A stretch of 9,481 nucleotides of DNA from Nitrosomonas sp. (GTDB taxonomy: Bacteria; Pseudomonadota; Gammaproteobacteria; Burkholderiales; Nitrosomonadaceae). The notes beneath the pieces were generated by a model, which saw only the letters and a program-made list of their open reading frames with translations, did no database searches and was not told the origin of the DNA. Location: positions 1 through 9,481 of the forward strand of contig JAOULU010000046.1 of the NCBI GenBank assembly GCA_029881855.1. Direction: 5' to 3'. This document shows, piece after piece, positions 6,775 to 9,481 of the stretch; position 1 is the first letter of the stretch, and each line of letters starts with the position of its first letter. A program made the translations under genes and the position numbers.

Positions 6775-8556
6775 TTAAAATGCAACAGCCATTGAGAAAT
6801 GGACCCTGAAAGACCCTGTTTCATTGGCTCTTGCAACATCTAGCGCTAGTGGTCCAGCTGGGCTGCGCCAACGAACACCTGCTCCATATCCTATGAATGC
6901 ATGCATGTTCTGCCACCTATCGGCAGCACTACCAATGTCACCAAAAAAAGCCGCGCCCCAATGCTGCATAAACCAATGGGTATATTCTAATGTCCCCGTT
7001 GCAAGTGTCCGACCACCTACTATAGCATTACCTTCCCTGACACCTAACCTGTTGAAACTATAGCCTCGCACAGAATGAATACCACCTGCACGAAAAAGGT
7101 AAGCTTGCGGAATGCCAAAACGCGATTCAGCCAGTGTATATCCAACTTCTCCACGTAGAAAAAAAACGTCCTTTTCCCCAATTGGCCACCAACTTTGATG
7201 GCGAACATAACTTCGGATAAATTCCTGTTCAGACAGAATCACCTGACTACCACCGCCTACATGAACTTCTGTAACCGTACCCTTGCGGATATGCAGCGGA
7301 TCATCAACAACATGATGACGCAATCTCCAATCGAGAACTAACGCCTCATTAATTTGATTAATAGAACCAGACGGACGTTTTTCTTCACGCTGCCAACTCA
7401 ATTCAATTTGGTCATGTATTTGTCTGGTTCGATAATTTCGTATTAAACCCACTTTCTGTTTAATCGTCTCTAAGTCCTGAATATCTGTTCTCTGTAGGCT
7501 TCCACCTAATGAGTACTGGACATTGTTTTGGTTGGGAAGGGTATCAATGCCCGCAAAGTAGGTTTGACGTCTTTGCTCTAATCTTAATGTGCTGTTTAAA
7601 TATAAAGCTCGATCCAGCAAATTATAATTCTTAAAATTAATCTCACCCCGGGCACCATTATTTGAGCTATACCCGCCCCCGACAGCAATTGTTTGCGATT
7701 GAGCTTCAGTTAATACCACCTGAATAGGCACCGCTTTATGTTGTGTGATATCTGGTACGATACTTACCGAAACTGATTTAAAGTGCGGTATAGCTTGAAG
7801 TGATATTTGAAACCTGTGCAATAAGTCACGCTTATAGGGCGTGCCTACTTTAAAAAGCATGAGATTTCTAACAATCGATTCATCATATCGCTCTAAACCT
7901 GTGATTTCTAGTTCACCAAAATAAAAAACTGGTCCAGAATCAATCACCACAGTTAATTCCACAAGAGCATTTTCGGTATCAACGACAGCCTTGCTATCTA
8001 CAATATTTGCAGCGGCATAGTCTTTTTCCGTAATTCTAGATAACAGATTGGTTTTTTCTTGTTCCCAATCAGCAGACCGAAAAGGTTGTTTTATTTTCAG
8101 TTGCCAAGATTCACGCAATGCCTGGATACGCGCTTGCTTTTTAGGGTCACTACCAACCATATCACCTTGAAATTCTATATCTATTTTGCTAATTCTTGTT
8201 AGTTGTCCAGGGTCTACTGTTAGTATTGGCGCATTGTCTTTATCTTGCCAATTACCTACTAAATCAATCTTCGGCGTAAAATAGCCTTCGGTTGCTAATA
8301 ACACCTTGATCTCTCGTTGTGCTCGACGAAAAAAAGCTCGTTGGGCTGTAACATTTGTTAACGGCTTATCAGGTAGTTCAAAATATTGATTCAAGAGTTT
8401 TAATATTGGATCAGGTGCAGACAAGGTGACAATAACATCATCACTTTTAGTTTCTGCTGTTTCTGCTACAACTAATTTAGAATATGTTAAAAGTACACTT
8501 ACCAACAAAAAAATAATGAAATACTTGCCAGTGGTATTTAGGGAGGAGTTATACAT
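6775..8556 (-). CDS. tamA: TamA, outer-membrane beta-barrel of the translocation and assembly module (Omp85 family)
   Basis: A 593-residue outer-membrane protein (E. coli TamA is about 577). Residues 1-31 look like a cleavable signal peptide (hydrophobic YFIIFLLVSVLL core, cut near VVA). Three POTRA domains follow at about 42-117, 121-206 and 211-284, then a C-terminal Omp85 barrel from about 285 to the end. The barrel shows the family VRGY motif (496-499), a GYGAGVRWRSPAGPL stretch near 557-570, and a terminal Phe typical of outer-membrane barrels. Three POTRAs rather than five, and tamB directly downstream, favour TamA over BamA. TamA recruits TamB through its POTRA side and assists barrel protein insertion. 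Upstream in-frame reading gives no alternative ATG, GTG or TTG before a stop. A possible Shine-Dalgarno (AGGAC) lies 14 bases from the ATG, which is further than usual. The gene is divergent from the uracil-DNA glycosylase gene and leads the tamA-tamB unit. Confidence 0.95.
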   Translation of the reverse strand: MYNSSLNTTGKYFIIFLLVSVLLTYSKLVVAETAETKSDDVIVTLSAPDPILKLLNQYFELPDKPLTNVTAQRAFFRRAQREIKVLLATEGYFTPKIDLVGNWQDKDNAPILTVDPGQLTRISKIDIEFQGDMVGSDPKKQARIQALRESWQLKIKQPFRSADWEQEKTNLLSRITEKDYAAANIVDSKAVVDTENALVELTVVIDSGPVFYFGELEITGLERYDESIVRNLMLFKVGTPYKRDLLHRFQISLQAIPHFKSVSVSIVPDITQHKAVPIQVVLTEAQSQTIAVGGGYSSNNGARGEINFKNYNLLDRALYLNSTLRLEQRRQTYFAGIDTLPNQNNVQYSLGGSLQRTDIQDLETIKQKVGLIRNYRTRQIHDQIELSWQREEKRPSGSINQINEALVLDWRLRHHVVDDPLHIRKGTVTEVHVGGGSQVILSEQEFIRSYVRHQSWWPIGEKDVFFLRGEVGYTLAESRFGIPQAYLFRAGGIHSVRGYSFNRLGVREGNAIVGGRTLATGTLEYTHWFMQHWGAAFFGDIGSAADRWQNMHAFIGYGAGVRWRSPAGPLALDVARANETGSFRVHFSMAVAF

Positions 8557-8629
8557 AAGGACACAATTAAGTCCTAATTTTGATTTAGGTACTGCAGTAA
8601 TAATTGATTAACACACTTTTTTATTTATA
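8557..8629. other. 73-bp divergent intergenic region between tamA and the uracil-DNA glycosylase gene
   Basis: This short gap must hold or overlap the promoters of both divergent genes. It contains an inverted repeat AGGAC/GTCCT (8558-8562 and 8571-8575, loop 8 nt) next to the tamA start, and a perfect 10-bp palindrome TACTGCAGTA (8590-8599) almost at its midpoint. No clear -35/-10 pair could be assigned for either direction. Confidence 0.5.
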
Positions 8630-9301
8630 ATGAGCGCCTATTCTACTATAAAAGCCCACCACACAATACAAGCAAGGGATTGCCGCCAATGCAAGCGACT
8701 AGCAAACTTTCTTGATGACGTAAAAACTCGTTATCCAGATTATCATGCACGTCCTGTAATGGCCTTTGGCGATGATAATGCCAACCTCTTGATTATAGGT
8801 TTAGCGCCTGGGATGCATGGCGCCAATCGAACGGGAAGACCGTTCACAGGAGATTTTGCAGGCATCCTACTGTATCAAACATTACATAAATTTGGTTTTG
8901 CCAACCACGCCGAATCTGTTTCATCTGGTGATAATCTTATGCTTTTGGGCTGCCGTATTACCAACGCAGTTAAATGCTTGCCACCAGCAAACAAACCGAT
9001 ACCTGAAGAAATACGTCAATGCAACCAATATCTCGTTTCTGAAATTTCTGAATTCTCCCATAAAAAAGGCACAGCAATAGTTGCACTCGGTACACTTGCC
9101 CACCAAGCTGTATTAAGAAGTCAAGAACTAAAGCCTAAAAATTACCCATTCAGTCATGGTGCAATTCACCAATTACCTAATGGATTAACACTTTATGACA
9201 GTTATCACTGTAGTCGATACAATACTCAAACTAAACGCCTCACAACAGAGATGTTTGAACAAGTTTTTGCTAAAATTCAAAATGATTTGGCTTTAATATG
9301 A
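8630..9301 (+). CDS. Uracil-DNA glycosylase, family 5 (UDGb type) with predicted [4Fe-4S] cluster
   Basis: A 223-residue base-excision repair enzyme expected to remove uracil and possibly other deaminated bases from DNA. Motif A, GLAPGMHGANRTGRPFTGD (57-75), is typical of family 5, which lacks the polar Asp/Asn found at this place in family 1 and has Gly/Ala instead. Four cysteines at the expected places (C18, C21, C116, C131) should bind an iron-sulphur cluster, as in families 4 and 5. The second active-site motif reads YHCSRYN (192-198), with His193 kept and Cys where many relatives have Pro. The ATG at 8630 is the only start that keeps C18 and C21; an in-frame stop lies at 8609-8611 and no Shine-Dalgarno is visible before the ATG. 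The gene is divergent from tamA. The tautomerase gene follows after 82 bp. Confidence 0.93.
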   Translation: MSAYSTIKAHHTIQARDCRQCKRLANFLDDVKTRYPDYHARPVMAFGDDNANLLIIGLAPGMHGANRTGRPFTGDFAGILLYQTLHKFGFANHAESVSSGDNLMLLGCRITNAVKCLPPANKPIPEEIRQCNQYLVSEISEFSHKKGTAIVALGTLAHQAVLRSQELKPKNYPFSHGAIHQLPNGLTLYDSYHCSRYNTQTKRLTTEMFEQVFAKIQNDLALI

Positions 9302-9321
9302 AACAGCTTTGAATCAAAAAA

Positions 9322-9350
9322 CAATGACAATGCAGTAATTTGCATTATTG
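9322..9350. repeat. Imperfect hairpin between glycosylase and tautomerase genes
   Basis: AATGCA (9329-9334) and TGCATT (9341-9346) pair around a 6-nt loop. An outer CAAT (9322-9325)/ATTG (9347-9350) pair continues the stem after a GAC bulge. On the plus strand no T-run follows, so it is a poor terminator for the glycosylase gene. On the minus strand it is followed by six Ts, but no minus-strand gene reads into it here. Confidence 0.3.
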
Positions 9351-9383
9351 CTTAATAAAACAAATATAAACGGAGAAATTCAC

Positions 9384-9481
9384 ATGCCATATGTCAATAT
9401 TAAAATAGCGGGCACACTGACACGCGAGCAGAAAGCAAAAATTGCTGAAGAACTTGCCGATACGTTAGAACGCGTTGCCGA
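9384..9481 (+). CDS. 4-oxalocrotonate tautomerase-family protein, N-terminal part (cut by window edge)
   Basis: The first 32 codons read MPYVNIKIAGTLTREQ, then a helix of the KAKIAEELADTLERVA kind. Pro2, which becomes the N-terminal catalytic Pro1 once Met is removed, together with a first strand of the YVNIKI type, marks the 4-OT/tautomerase superfamily, whose short members are about 60-80 residues. These enzymes interconvert keto and enol forms through the N-terminal proline; the substrate of this one cannot be told. GGAG (9372-9375) stands eight bases before the ATG and supports the start. It lies 82 bp behind the glycosylase gene on the same strand, so it may be co-transcribed or have its own promoter. 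The C-terminal half is beyond the window. Confidence 0.85.
   Translation, partial: MPYVNIKIAGTLTREQKAKIAEELADTLERVA

Noticed and set aside
6775..8556. tamA as bamA
   Set aside because: Only three POTRA domains fit before the barrel, the length is about 590 rather than about 800 residues, and tamB follows directly.
8590..8599. TACTGCAGTA as a LexA (SOS) box for the repair gene
   Set aside because: It resembles the two ends of the E. coli LexA consensus joined together, but the required internal spacing of about 8-10 bases is missing.
8626..8631. TATAAT with TTGATT (8604-8609) at 16-bp spacing as a promoter for the glycosylase gene
   Set aside because: The -10 hexamer overlaps the ATG, so transcription would begin downstream of the start codon. 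A later start would lose the Fe-S cysteines C18 and C21.

Overview
The window is AT-rich chromosomal DNA, and its gene content points to a Gram-negative proteobacterium, most likely a gammaproteobacterium. It encodes an outer-membrane/periplasm-spanning TamA-TamB pair, a YheT-type hydrolase, a membrane-bound GGDEF-EAL protein and a family 5 uracil-DNA glycosylase. Genus and species cannot be settled from the sequence. I see no insertion sequence, phage gene, CRISPR array, tRNA or rRNA. It looks like ordinary core or near-core chromosome, and I did not find a convincing undescribed system.

Layout. Positions 1-508 (minus) hold the first 169 codons of a YheT-family alpha/beta hydrolase, cut by the window edge. 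A 346-bp AT-rich gap (509-854) separates it from the divergent gene at 855-2465 (plus), a membrane-anchored diguanylate cyclase/phosphodiesterase with all the usual catalytic residues in both domains. The gap contains a candidate promoter for the hydrolase and a perfect 10+1+10 inverted repeat. Convergent to the cyclase gene is a minus-strand run, transcribed tamA (8556-6775), tamB (6772-2924), then a small Mth938/NDUFAF3-like gene (2873-2499). tamA and tamB are 2 bp apart and the small gene follows after 50 bp, so the three look like one transcription unit. On the other side of a 73-bp divergent gap, a uracil-DNA glycosylase gene (8630-9301, plus) is followed by the start of a 4-oxalocrotonate tautomerase-like gene (9384 onward, plus), cut by the right edge.

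How they work together. TamA (outer-membrane barrel with POTRA domains) and TamB (inner-membrane-anchored periplasmic beta-rich protein) form the translocation and assembly module, which bridges the envelope. It is linked in the literature to outer-membrane protein assembly and, for TamB-like proteins, phospholipid transport. The small Mth938-like protein has no assigned bacterial role that I can name, and its position after tamB is the main functional hint here. The glycosylase (DNA repair), hydrolase, tautomerase and c-di-GMP protein have no evident link to the Tam module. Two genes, the cyclase and the Mth938-like gene, appear to start with TTG, each behind a good ribosome binding site.
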